This document shows positions 9,501 through 16,740 of a stretch of DNA of 64,000 nucleotides, in pieces. The notes under the pieces were generated by a model. The model worked only from the letters and a program-made list of their open reading frames with translations, ran no database searches and was not told where the DNA came from. Location: the NCBI RefSeq assembly GCF_046299575.1, contig NZ_JBKBHX010000004.1, forward strand, positions 1-64,000. Direction: 5' to 3'. The translations under genes and the position numbers were made by a program. Every line of letters begins with the position of its first letter. The first letter of the stretch is position 1. The DNA is from Thermaurantimonas sp046299575. GTDB lineage: Bacteria; Bacteroidota; Bacteroidia; Flavobacteriales; Schleiferiaceae.

Positions 9501-9631
9501 AAGGTGATGGCGAGGATTTCGCGAAAAGAGTATTCGTGACCCTGGAGGCAGAGGGCGATGTATTCGAGAGCGAGGTTGAAGGTTTTGCCAGAACCGGCTG
9601 AGGCTGAATAAATTGTAAATCGGGAATCCAT
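6503..9631 (-). CDS. UvrD/AddA-like helicase-nuclease (RecB-family)
   Basis: 1042 residues. Superfamily 1A helicase motifs are all visible: Walker A in SASAGSGKTFNLALEY at the N-terminus, Ia AITFTNKAAEEMKSRI, Walker B FIDEFQDTSKRQW, III GDPKQSIYRFRNAD, IV LNKNFRS, V TIHKAKGLEWPVV and VI MYVAMTRAREEMF. The C-terminal region has LEYKTGTKKPEHISQIKQY, a PD-(D/E)xK nuclease signature, as in AddA/RecB. The expected role is processing of double-strand breaks for recombination, normally with an AddB-type partner, which is not adjacent here. Large parts are AT- and Lys/Asn/Ile-rich compared with neighbours. Confidence 0.88.
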   Translation of the reverse strand: MDSRFTIYSASAGSGKTFNLALEYIALCLQGHEYSFREILAITFTNKAAEEMKSRILYYLYQLSTNDPANSIEPFRKALIEKAQLSPELLSQKAKKILFAILHDFSAFHVITIDKFFVKVFRSFSADLLISSSRKPSIDQELLEELALDDVLSALGINTDFTNFFQDYLRNLLTAPNENDINPLISLKNLIEKISNDASYQLLLSLKDISYEDFKRKIEQLRAKKTEIQLYISKLNQQIKNIFQSHGIHQEHCSRGTLYKLYFEKLSSQPLDINKCIEDVEKALAKKWHEHFRKEASITLLSLDEIENDVIKLSEYILNNLLKIQFIENILSLSSLLIILRDAENSINKLSDEENLILLSDISRIINEQICLESGDFIYEKIGNRFKHIFIDEFQDTSKRQWQNMYPLIVNALSTDGFVKLIGDPKQSIYRFRNADSKQMLQLINNQYSEKYPIDPQKISLNKNFRSAKNIVEFNNKIFTFIRDKYCDYTTIHQTLSDVVQQICNQNEGYVEIKKFDRDQYDENTIEYVASIIQNKVQQGYELCDIAILVRNKQDGRLLANNLINYHLNSNQRIEVTSSESFLLKGNPKLNILINTLRVIDKMDNKTASFELLYDLMKLGILSSVDSEHSLLFDYANYNDHIFKFLRQKKLFPQISDLPEHDNIYYLKKFSINELINLLIKIYRFDQESDAFVAAFSELVYDYSLNTNKVDITNFLLYWDSVLDEEFSINTTSALNAVQIMTIHKAKGLEWPVVILPFFDFKTFKSDEEIIELDEEEYSLKSALVKVRKNEKWPTPYEKIRKELVEHQLADNLNLMYVAMTRAREEMFISTLSAPSSDEISTLLHMAVSQTYGHPETEEYLAIGSTEKIDTRSEVQEKIEPKYIETSDWRKVLGIAPVYSSAMNQKIAVGSKMHKLISTCYSIKDFEERLETLDKNESLFPAFKKLTEAIKNSVELREFYSADRVLNERKILVKGQYFVPDTMAIHNNKISILEYKTGTKKPEHISQIKQYMHLAADAGYSIHKAFLVYLNEERVELEKVEL

Positions 9632-9826
9632 TGATCAGGATTTTGAATAAAAGTACTGGAAAATCCTGGATTCGATGGATTGCGAGATGGAGGGCAATTA
9701 TGCCGGGCTGCTATTTTTAGGTGTATTTACCGGCTGACTGTATGAGTGGATTTATGTAGGGATGGGTGGAAATTTAGATGAAACATGTGAGCGATGGGGG
9801 TGGGCAGTTTTATTGATTCAGAAGTA

Positions 9827-9992
9827 TGCGCGACCCTAAAGGGTCGCGCAACGCGTGAGGTGCCCGGCGGGCGCGCGATAGCGCGGTGCGTAGGCGAAGC
9901 GCAGCGAAGCCGGAGCACGGAAGCGAAGCGTACCCCAGAGGGGACCGACCCCTGACGAAGGTGCTGCAGGCGCCTTCGTCAGGGGGCACGCC
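9827..9992 (-). repeat. Structured intergenic repeat, copy B
   Basis: This ~166 bp copy matches the element at 4164-4362. The first hairpin is TGCGCGACCC-TAAA-GGGTCGCGCA (9827-9850), quite different in sequence from copy A but perfectly paired. The central hairpin is reduced to CCCC-AGA-GGGG (9933-9943). The last hairpin, CCTGACGAAGG...CCTTCGTCAGG, ends at 9983. The GCGAAGC-rich block and the terminal GGGGGCACGCC are nearly identical to copy A. It starts 31 bases after the murA stop in the direction of transcription. Conserved pairing with changed bases argues for a selected structure. The rest of the gap 9632-10022 shows nothing else. Confidence 0.75.
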
Positions 9993-10022
9993 CAGATAAT
10001 GAAAAAAATTTTAAGAGGGCTA

Positions 10023-11333
10023 TCAGCTGATGCGTTCGATGTCGGCACCGAGCTGGCGGAGGCGATGTTCGATGTGCTGATAGCCGCGGTCGATTTGTTC
10101 GATGTTGTTGATGGTAGAGACTCCGTCGGCGCTGAGGGCTGCGATGAGGAGGGATACGCCGGCGCGTATATCGGGGGAGCTCATGGTAGCGGGTCGCAGA
10201 GGCTGCCGGCGATCGAGGCCGATGACGGTGGCGCGATGTGGGTCGCAGAGGATGATCTGGGCGCCCATGTCGATGAGCTTATCGACGAAGAAGAGGCGTG
10301 ATTCGAACATCTTCTGGTGAATGAGTACGCTGCCGCGAGCCTGGGTGGCGGTGACGAGTACGATGGAGAGCAGGTCGGGGGTAAATCCGGGCCAGGGAGC
10401 GTCGGAGATGGTCATGATAGAGCCATCCATGAAGGTGTCAATCTCGTAATGCTCATGGGCAGGTACGTGGATATGGTCGCCCTCGATGTGGAGTGTGATG
10501 CCGAGACGGCGAAATACGGTGGGAATCTGTCCGAGGTGCCTGACGCCGGCATTGGTGATGGTGATGTCGGAGCCGGTGATGGCTGCCAGGCCGATGAAGG
10601 AGCCTACCTCGATCATGTCGGGCAGGCAGGTATGTGAGGTGCCATGGAGGGCTTCGACGCCGTGGATGGTGAGCAGATTAGAGCCGATGCCTTCGATGCG
10701 GGCGCCCATGGAATTGAGCATGCGGCAGAGCTGCTGCACATAGGGTTCGCAGGCTGCGTGGTAAATGGTGGTGGTACCTTCGGCCAGGACGGCTGCCATG
10801 ACGATGTTGGCTGTGCCGGTGACGGAGGCTTCGTCGAGGAGCATGTAGGTGCCGCGCAGGCGGCCATTTGACTCTACTCCATAGAAATTTTCACCCGGGT
10901 TGCCGCGGAGGGTAGCGCCGAGCTTCAGAAAGCCGTCGAAGTGGGTATCTAGGCGACGGCGGCCAATCTTGTCACCCCCGGGCTTTGGGATGTATCCTTT
11001 GCCAAAGCGGGCGAGCAGGGGGCCTACAATCATAACAGATCCGCGGAGGGCTGCCCCTTTGCGACGAAAGTCGTCGCTGTAGAGGTAGTCGATATCGACA
11101 GCATCAGCCTGAAAAGTATAAGAGTGTGGTGAATGCCGTGTTACTTTGACGCCAAGGCTGGCGAGCAGGTCGATGAGTCGGTTTACATCTACGATGTCGG
11201 GCAGATTGCTGATGGTGACGGGCTCAGAAGTAAGCAGGACAGCACACAGTACTTGAAGAGCTTCGTTTTTAGCACCCTGGGGTTCGATGGTGCCCTGGAG
11301 TTTTTTGCCACCGTAGATTTTAAACTGACTCAT
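10023..11333 (-). CDS. murA: UDP-N-acetylglucosamine 1-carboxyvinyltransferase (MurA), Asp-type active site
   Basis: 436 residues, slightly longer than E. coli MurA. It catalyses the first committed step of peptidoglycan synthesis, transferring enolpyruvate from PEP to UDP-GlcNAc in the cytoplasm. Lys22-Asn23 (GAKNEAL) are in place. The active-site loop reads KPGGDKIGRRRLDTH, with Asp121 where E. coli has Cys115, the fosfomycin target. Enzymes with Asp at this position are known to resist fosfomycin. It is last in a minus-strand run, 9 bases after the DUF4290 gene, and is followed by structured repeat copy B. Confidence 0.95.
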   Translation of the reverse strand: MSQFKIYGGKKLQGTIEPQGAKNEALQVLCAVLLTSEPVTISNLPDIVDVNRLIDLLASLGVKVTRHSPHSYTFQADAVDIDYLYSDDFRRKGAALRGSVMIVGPLLARFGKGYIPKPGGDKIGRRRLDTHFDGFLKLGATLRGNPGENFYGVESNGRLRGTYMLLDEASVTGTANIVMAAVLAEGTTTIYHAACEPYVQQLCRMLNSMGARIEGIGSNLLTIHGVEALHGTSHTCLPDMIEVGSFIGLAAITGSDITITNAGVRHLGQIPTVFRRLGITLHIEGDHIHVPAHEHYEIDTFMDGSIMTISDAPWPGFTPDLLSIVLVTATQARGSVLIHQKMFESRLFFVDKLIDMGAQIILCDPHRATVIGLDRRQPLRPATMSSPDIRAGVSLLIAALSADGVSTINNIEQIDRGYQHIEHRLRQLGADIERIS

Positions 11334-11342
11334 TCGAAGTGC

Positions 11343-12005
11343 TTATTTTTTGTAATTTTTTTTGTGTTTTCCGTAGTTTTTCTGGTTCTTTTTGAAGCCG
11401 TTTTTCTTTTTGCCGTGTTGGGAACTAATGTTGGCCATTTTTCTGAGTGCCTGGCTTGATGTAAGAGTGAGTTCAGAGAGATTGAGAGCGCCATCGGAGA
11501 GCTCACGAATGTCACTGAGAATGACTTCGTCTTCTACGGTGTCTTTATTCCATTGCAGGTAGGTTTTTTTCATCTGGTTGGCTATCAGGCGAATGTAGTT
11601 GTTTTTTTCTTCGCCTTCGGGCATTTCAATGGCTTTTTTGATCATCTGTCGGATGATGGAGCCGTAGTAGCGATGTTTTGTGGACTTCTGAGGATACTGT
11701 AACCGACGGGGTGGTTCGCTGAGTTCTTCGCGGGTGGGAATGGGATAGGGGCTGTCTACATCGAGTTTAAAGTCGCTCATAAGGAAGAGGTGATCCCAGA
11801 GTTTGTGGCGAAAGTCCTGATGATCGCGAAGCTGCGGATTTAGATTTCCGATAACTTCTATGATGGCCCTTGCTGCACGGTTTCTTTCCTCTTTTGTGGG
11901 AAGGTTGATGGTGTATTGAATCATTTTGTGAACGATGCGCCCGTACTCCGGGATAATGAGCGGATCGAGGGAGGTGTTGTAAGTGAGAGAATGATTTTTT
12001 GACAT
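11343..12005 (-). CDS. DUF4290 family protein
   Basis: 220 residues. The body (SLTYNTSLDPLIIPEYGRIV, IIEVIGNLNPQLRD, KLWDHLFLMSDF, YYGSIIRQMIKKAIEMPEGEE) matches my recollection of the Bacteroidota-specific DUF4290 family, which commonly sits directly before murA, as here. The last ~25 residues are a Lys/Asn/Gly-rich basic tail that may bind nucleic acid or be disordered. No enzymatic motif is visible. Spacing is 11 bases from the helicase gene upstream and 9 from murA downstream. Function unknown. Confidence 0.8.
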   Translation of the reverse strand: MSKNHSLTYNTSLDPLIIPEYGRIVHKMIQYTINLPTKEERNRAARAIIEVIGNLNPQLRDHQDFRHKLWDHLFLMSDFKLDVDSPYPIPTREELSEPPRRLQYPQKSTKHRYYGSIIRQMIKKAIEMPEGEEKNNYIRLIANQMKKTYLQWNKDTVEDEVILSDIRELSDGALNLSELTLTSSQALRKMANISSQHGKKKNGFKKNQKNYGKHKKNYKK

Positions 12006-12016
12006 ATTCCTAATTT

Positions 12017-14371
12017 TCAGGAAGTTACTTTGATAAGTTTGGCATACTGGAGCAAGAGTTTCTTTTCGCCTGCCTGGTCGAAGGCTACAGAAGCTTTTTT
12101 GTTGACGCCTGTACCTTCGACAGAGAGCACCTGGCCGTAGCCAAATTTTTGGTGATAAACGCGATCTCCCGGATTGGCATCAGTAGTTACTTCACCCTGT
12201 GGCGGGGGCTCTGACGGAATATTTGATTTTTGAACCGGAGTTTCTGACGGTTGGAGTGGTCTGATGCCTGTCGGAAGATTGGGGGTTGATATTTGTTTTG
12301 AGGTGATGAAATTGTTTTTTGATGGCCTGGAGATACCAAGACTATCAAAATGGGGAGCCCCACTGAGGAAGGTGGGCCCGGTGGTTCGAATGCCAGGGAT
12401 GATCAGTTCGGTGTATTGATCGTCGATTTCTTCGAGGAAGCGGCTAGGCTCGCAATCTGACATGCGACCATAGCGCGTACGCATGTGCGTAAAGGTGAGA
12501 TACAACTTCTTTTTTGCACGAGTGATACCGACGTAAAACAAGCGACGCTCTTCTTCTAAGTCAGCACGGCTATTTATCATCATGGCTGATGGAAAGAGAT
12601 CTTCTTCCATTCCCGGAATAAAGACTACGGGAAATTCCAAACCTTTGGCCAGGTGTAGGGTCATGAGTGACACACGGTTTGGGTCAGCATTGTCGTCCTG
12701 GTCGGTAGAGGTCAGTAGAGCAATCTCCTGGAGGAAGTAGTCGAGCGAAATGTCGTTGTCGGCTTCGAGTTCAAGTTGTTTGTTGTTAAAGGCTTTAATG
12801 CTGTTGAGCAACTCTTGTACGTTGCCAAGCCTGGAGATGCCTTCTTCGGTTCCGTCTTCTTTTAAGGCACGGAGTAGGCCGGAGGTTTTAAATATGTGGT
12901 CTGCTACATCCCAGGCGCTTTCTTTTTTGGCCATTACACCAAACCCTTTGATCATGGTGGCAAAGTCGCTTACCTTTTGGGCTGTGGCCGAACCGAGATC
13001 GCGGGAGTAGAGTAAGGCGTTTTCGCAAATAAACCATAAGTTGGTGCCGTGTTTATCGGCTAGTATGGTCAGCTTGTCGAGTGTCGTTTGGCCGATGCCG
13101 CGGGCCGGGTAATTAATGACCCTACGAAAGGCCTCTTCGTCGTTTGGATTTACGGCCAGTCGCAGGTAGGCAAGCATGTCTTTTACCTCTTTGCGCTGGT
13201 AGAAGCTCGTACCGCCAAAGATGCGGTATGGTATATTTTTTCGGCGCAGTACTTCTTCGAGGGCGCGGCTTTGCGCATTGGTGCGATAGAGTATGGCGAA
13301 ATGGCTGAAGTCCATCTGACGCGACAAATGCCATTCCATGATGCGCTCGGCGATGTACTGTGCTTCTTCGGTTTCGTCAAGCGCTTTGTAGATCGTTATT
13401 TTTTCTCCAGGTTCGTTGGCAGTCCAGACTTCTTTTTTTAGCTGATCGCGGTTTTTTGAAATCAGTGAATTGGCTGCTTTAACAATGTTTTGGGTGGATC
13501 GGTAATTTTGTTCAAGTTTGAAAATCCTGCAGTCTGGATAATCGTTCTGAAAGTTGAGGATATTCCGGATGTTGGCCCCTCTGAAGGCGTAGATCGACTG
13601 AGCATCGTCGCCTACTACGCAGATGTTTTGAAATTTATTTGCTAGTGCCTTTACAATAATATATTGACTGTGGTTGGTATCTTGATACTCATCGACCAGG
13701 ATATAGCGAAAGCGGCCTTGGTATTTAGCCAAAATTTCGGGGAAGGTTCCTAGTAATTCGTTGGTTTTGAGCAAAATGTCGTCGAAATCCATCGCGCCAG
13801 CCTTGAAGCAGCGCTCTACGTAGGCTGTGTAGACGTTTTTAAATTCTGGAATTTTAGCCGTTTCATCGTACTCGAGCAGCTCCGGAAAGCGGTCGTAGTA
13901 TTGAGGGATGATCAGATTGTTTTTTAAGTTGGAAATTCGATTGAGAATTTTTTTAGGCTTATAAATGTCCTTGTCGAGTTTACGCTCTTTTACGATTTGA
14001 GCAATGAGCTTTTCGGAGTCGTCGGTATCGTAAATGGTAAAATTGGATGGATAGCCGAGCAAGTGCCCATCTACGCGCAACAGTCGGGCGAAGATGGAGT
14101 GGAAAGTACCCATCCAAAGGTTTTTTGCTTCAGAAGCGCCCACTACATGGGCGATGCGCTCTTTCATTTCGCGAGCCGCCTTGTTGGTAAATGTAAGTGC
14201 GAGAATATTGAAGGGGTCGATCCCATGAAGCATCAGCCATGCAATGCGGTACGTAAGGACACGCGTCTTGCCCGAGCCTGCTCCGGCTATAATCATCAGT
14301 GGCCCCTCGGTGTGTACCACAGCCTGACGCTGTACCTCGTTCAGCTCGTTAAGTAGTTTTTCTGGATTCAA
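12017..14371 (-). CDS. pcrA: ATP-dependent DNA helicase PcrA/UvrD
   Basis: 784 residues, usual for PcrA/UvrD. Motifs in order: Q-motif LNEVQRQAV, Walker A GAGSGKTRVLTYR, TFTNKAAREMKER, GTFHSIFARLLR, Walker B LVDEYQDTNHSQY, VGDDAQSIYAFRGA, LEQNYRS, LMTLHLAKGLEFPVVF, FYVGITRAKKKLYL. The C-terminus (GDRVYHQKFGYGQVLSV...FDQAGEKKLLLQYAKL) is the Tudor-like domain that docks PcrA/UvrD to RNA polymerase in other bacteria. Roles are nucleotide excision repair, mismatch repair and removal of recombination intermediates. It overlaps the hydrolase gene by 4 bases (ATGA). Confidence 0.94.
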   Translation of the reverse strand: MNPEKLLNELNEVQRQAVVHTEGPLMIIAGAGSGKTRVLTYRIAWLMLHGIDPFNILALTFTNKAAREMKERIAHVVGASEAKNLWMGTFHSIFARLLRVDGHLLGYPSNFTIYDTDDSEKLIAQIVKERKLDKDIYKPKKILNRISNLKNNLIIPQYYDRFPELLEYDETAKIPEFKNVYTAYVERCFKAGAMDFDDILLKTNELLGTFPEILAKYQGRFRYILVDEYQDTNHSQYIIVKALANKFQNICVVGDDAQSIYAFRGANIRNILNFQNDYPDCRIFKLEQNYRSTQNIVKAANSLISKNRDQLKKEVWTANEPGEKITIYKALDETEEAQYIAERIMEWHLSRQMDFSHFAILYRTNAQSRALEEVLRRKNIPYRIFGGTSFYQRKEVKDMLAYLRLAVNPNDEEAFRRVINYPARGIGQTTLDKLTILADKHGTNLWFICENALLYSRDLGSATAQKVSDFATMIKGFGVMAKKESAWDVADHIFKTSGLLRALKEDGTEEGISRLGNVQELLNSIKAFNNKQLELEADNDISLDYFLQEIALLTSTDQDDNADPNRVSLMTLHLAKGLEFPVVFIPGMEEDLFPSAMMINSRADLEEERRLFYVGITRAKKKLYLTFTHMRTRYGRMSDCEPSRFLEEIDDQYTELIIPGIRTTGPTFLSGAPHFDSLGISRPSKNNFITSKQISTPNLPTGIRPLQPSETPVQKSNIPSEPPPQGEVTTDANPGDRVYHQKFGYGQVLSVEGTGVNKKASVAFDQAGEKKLLLQYAKLIKVTS

Positions 14372-15081
14372 ACTTGGATGGTATTCGTTTGCTTAATTCG
14401 TTGCAGTATTTGCTCGACCATTCGGCTGATTTCCTTGGCTCTGGTAACGATCATCAGATGTGAGCCACCCGGCACTGCCTCAGCACTGCAAATATATCGA
14501 TAGCCAAACACTTCGTCGTGTGTGCCGTGAATGTGATAGACATTTTTTCGCTCTTTAGATTTAGGAATATGCACGAGCTGATCGACACACCACTTGAAGT
14601 AAAACGGTGAAAACTGATCAAACATCTGTCGAAACACCTGCTTGTGCTCATGCCTCAAGCCAGCGGGTATCAATCCGCTGCCCACCAATATCGATTTGAG
14701 CCAACTGTGAGGCAGCAATCGATATATGGGAACAATTCTTAAAAATCGAAAAAAAGGCGAAAATTCATCGCTGCCCTTAATGGATGAGACTAATATGACA
14801 TGGGTAAACAACCCCTGGTCAAGGCCATACAATGCTACAACTCCTCCAAATGAAAGCCCGATAGCTACTCGTACGGGAGCCGAATTTTGCACATGTGGCA
14901 TCACCATCCTTTGGGCATAGTCATATAATGACTCCTTGCGCTCAGGCTCTACCCAAGGGATGTAGATGTAAGGATTGGAAAAGTGTCTTTTAAATACTTC
15001 GAATGCGCGATGGTCAGTAGCCATACCCGATAACGCGTACAGACTAATCGCACTCTGTGCCGATGAAGAGAATTCTGCCAT
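14368..15081 (-). CDS. Alpha/beta hydrolase
   Basis: 237 residues. It starts with SLYALSGMATDHRAFEVF, the first strand and oxyanion turn of an alpha/beta hydrolase. The nucleophile elbow is IGLSFGGVVA (Ser in GxSxG). A probable acid is Asp in HIHGTHDEVFGY and the His is in VPGGSHLMIV near the C-terminus, giving a full triad. Substrate unknown; no signal peptide, so cytoplasmic. It overlaps the pcrA start by 4 bases and the upstream AlbA_2 gene by 38 bases. A later start at Met20 would cut into the first strand and is less likely. Confidence 0.8.
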   Translation of the reverse strand: MAEFSSSAQSAISLYALSGMATDHRAFEVFKRHFSNPYIYIPWVEPERKESLYDYAQRMVMPHVQNSAPVRVAIGLSFGGVVALYGLDQGLFTHVILVSSIKGSDEFSPFFRFLRIVPIYRLLPHSWLKSILVGSGLIPAGLRHEHKQVFRQMFDQFSPFYFKWCVDQLVHIPKSKERKNVYHIHGTHDEVFGYRYICSAEAVPGGSHLMIVTRAKEISRMVEQILQRIKQTNTIQV

Positions 15082-15694
15082 TGACGATATGCGTCTTAAT
15101 CAAATTCCAGTAAAGAAATCGAGCGAGCAGCTCTGTAGCTTGCTTTCTTTGAATATTTGATCTACGCTGAAAGTTTTCGAGCGAAATACCCCCTTCATAA
15201 CTGCTAATTATTCGCAGCGACTGGATGATTTGCTGCTGATTCAATCGCTTTTTAGGCTCTGAATCAGCGGCATAGCGCCAAAATTCAAGGTGTACCGGAG
15301 ATGCGAGAATGTTTTGGTCAAAATGGCGTATGTAGGCCCAGCCTTTATTGTGTACATCTATGGCTTTAATACCTTTCTTTTCGTCTTCGGGTACAATGAC
15401 TTCCAACACTTTACGTCCCTCTTGTTCGTGTTCTATGACGGTAAGGGGCAAGGGCCTGTTAAGGTACATTTCATTAGCAGCTTCGATCATGTAAAATTCT
15501 TCGTCGCTACGCACTCCGGCAATTCGGCCATTGTCTTTTACGCCTATGAGCAAGCGCCCTCCTTTTGTATTGGCAAAGGCTGATAAACTGATGGCAATTT
15601 TTCGACTGTCGTTAATGGCAAATTTAAAATCGAGCTGAAGGCCTTCGCCTTGGTCAATGAGTTCCATCAGATAGGAAGGTGCCTGAAGCTGCAT
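15044..15694 (-). CDS. AlbA_2 (Schlafen AAA_4) domain protein
   Basis: 216 residues. The N-terminal ~130 residues (GLQLDFKFAINDSRKIAISLSAFANTKGGRLLIGVKDNGRI) are a classic AlbA_2/divergent AAA_4 domain, recognisable by E/DFK, AFANTxGG and IGVxDxG. The C-terminal part (LNQQQIIQSLRIISSYEGGISLENFQRRSNIQRKQATELL) looks like a winged helix. Proteins of this type are annotated as putative ATP-binding or transcriptional regulators, with no established substrate. It is second in the operon that ends with murA, 12 bases after the O-methyltransferase gene and overlapping the hydrolase gene. Confidence 0.78.
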   Translation of the reverse strand: MQLQAPSYLMELIDQGEGLQLDFKFAINDSRKIAISLSAFANTKGGRLLIGVKDNGRIAGVRSDEEFYMIEAANEMYLNRPLPLTVIEHEQEGRKVLEVIVPEDEKKGIKAIDVHNKGWAYIRHFDQNILASPVHLEFWRYAADSEPKKRLNQQQIIQSLRIISSYEGGISLENFQRRSNIQRKQATELLARFLYWNLIKTHIVNGRILFIGTECD

Positions 15695-15706
15695 TTGATA
15701 GGCTAT

Positions 15707-16351
15707 TTAGTCCGAAATTTTTCGCAAAATCATCAAACCATCGCGCACGGGCAGTAAAACGTTCTCAACACGTGGGTCTTTATGTACGTAGTCGTTAAAT
15801 TTTTTAAGCGAAAGGGTTTCGGGATCGTTGATCTCGGGATCGCACACCTTACCACTCCACAACACATTGTCAGCGATGATAAAGCCTCCTATTTTCATCT
15901 TGGGCAAGACCATTTTATAGTAATTTAGGTAATTCTCCTTATCGGCATCGATAAAGACTAAATCCCAATTTTCATTAAGTGAGGGTACAATTTGCATGGC
16001 GTCACCGAAGTGAAGTCCGATCCTGGATTCCAAACCAGCTAGTTTAATAAACGATTGAACAAGGGGTTTTAGTTCTTCATTAATGTCGATGGTGTACAAC
16101 AGCCCATTTTCGGGCATCGCCTGTGCCATAGCGATGGCGGAGTAACCTGTATAAGTTCCAATTTCTAGGACTCTGCTTGGCTGAATCATTGCAGTAAACA
16201 TCCGCAAGATTTGCCCTTGCAGATGTCCACTACACATGCGCGGCATTAGCACTTTCAGATAGGTTTCCTTCTCAAGGGCAGCAAGTACATCGCCCTCGTA
16301 GCGCGTATGCTCTTCAGCATAATGAGCGATGTGCTTTGGGAGAAATTCCAT
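15707..16351 (-). CDS. Class I SAM-dependent O-methyltransferase
   Basis: 214 residues, typical for the COMT-like O-methyltransferase family. SAM-binding motif I is VLEIGTYTGYSAIAMA, the metal/SAM acidic motifs are YTIDINEE and VFIDADKENYLNYY, and IIADNVLWSGKV is the conserved segment after it. Family members methylate catechols, caffeoyl-CoA or, in the TrmR group, a wobble uridine in tRNA. The sequence alone does not choose between these, though tRNA modification is plausible in a housekeeping operon. First gene of the run ending with murA. Confidence 0.87.
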   Translation of the reverse strand: MEFLPKHIAHYAEEHTRYEGDVLAALEKETYLKVLMPRMCSGHLQGQILRMFTAMIQPSRVLEIGTYTGYSAIAMAQAMPENGLLYTIDINEELKPLVQSFIKLAGLESRIGLHFGDAMQIVPSLNENWDLVFIDADKENYLNYYKMVLPKMKIGGFIIADNVLWSGKVCDPEINDPETLSLKKFNDYVHKDPRVENVLLPVRDGLMILRKISD

Positions 16352-16396
16352 TGTAATGAATCGTTTTAGAGCAAATTACTTTAAAGGTATAGAATA

Positions 16397-16420
16397 GAAA
16401 ACCCCGTCGATCGACGGGGT
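16397..16420 (-). terminator. Rho-independent terminator after atpC
   Basis: ACCCCGTCGATCGACGGGGT (16401-16420) is a perfect 20-base palindrome. In the minus direction it is followed by TTTT. It sits 30 bases after the atpC stop and before the O-methyltransferase gene, separating the two transcripts. Confidence 0.88.
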
Positions 16421-16450
16421 CTAATATACTTCTCAGAAGTTAATGACGTT

Positions 16451-16726
16451 TTAGTCGACCAATACGATTACTTTATTCGAAAGTACTTCTACAACACCTC
16501 CTTTGATTGGGAATGTATACTGGCCATTATTCAACTTTTCAAAGCGCTCGATACCTTCTGCCGACTTATCAGTGATGTCGAGCTTCAGCTGGCCACCTGT
16601 AAGTGTAGAGATGAGGGGGGCGTGGTTGTCTAACACCTGAAAAAGGCCATTGGTACCAGGCAGCTGAATCGATTTTGCACTACCTGAAAAAATTTTGCCT
16701 TCGGGTGAAACGATTTCTACAGTCAT
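16451..16726 (-). CDS. atpC: F1Fo ATP synthase epsilon subunit
   Basis: 91 residues: only the N-terminal beta-sandwich domain (VEIVSPEGKIFSGSAKSIQLPGTNGLF, DNHAPLISTL) is present. The C-terminal helical hairpin that acts as an inhibitory latch in E. coli (about 138 residues) is absent, a form usual in Bacteroidota. It is part of the central stalk contacting gamma and the c-ring. It follows atpD by 14 bases. Confidence 0.93.
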   Translation of the reverse strand: MTVEIVSPEGKIFSGSAKSIQLPGTNGLFQVLDNHAPLISTLTGGQLKLDITDKSAEGIERFEKLNNGQYTFPIKGGVVEVLSNKVIVLVD

Positions 16727-16740
16727 TTTTCTATATTGTA

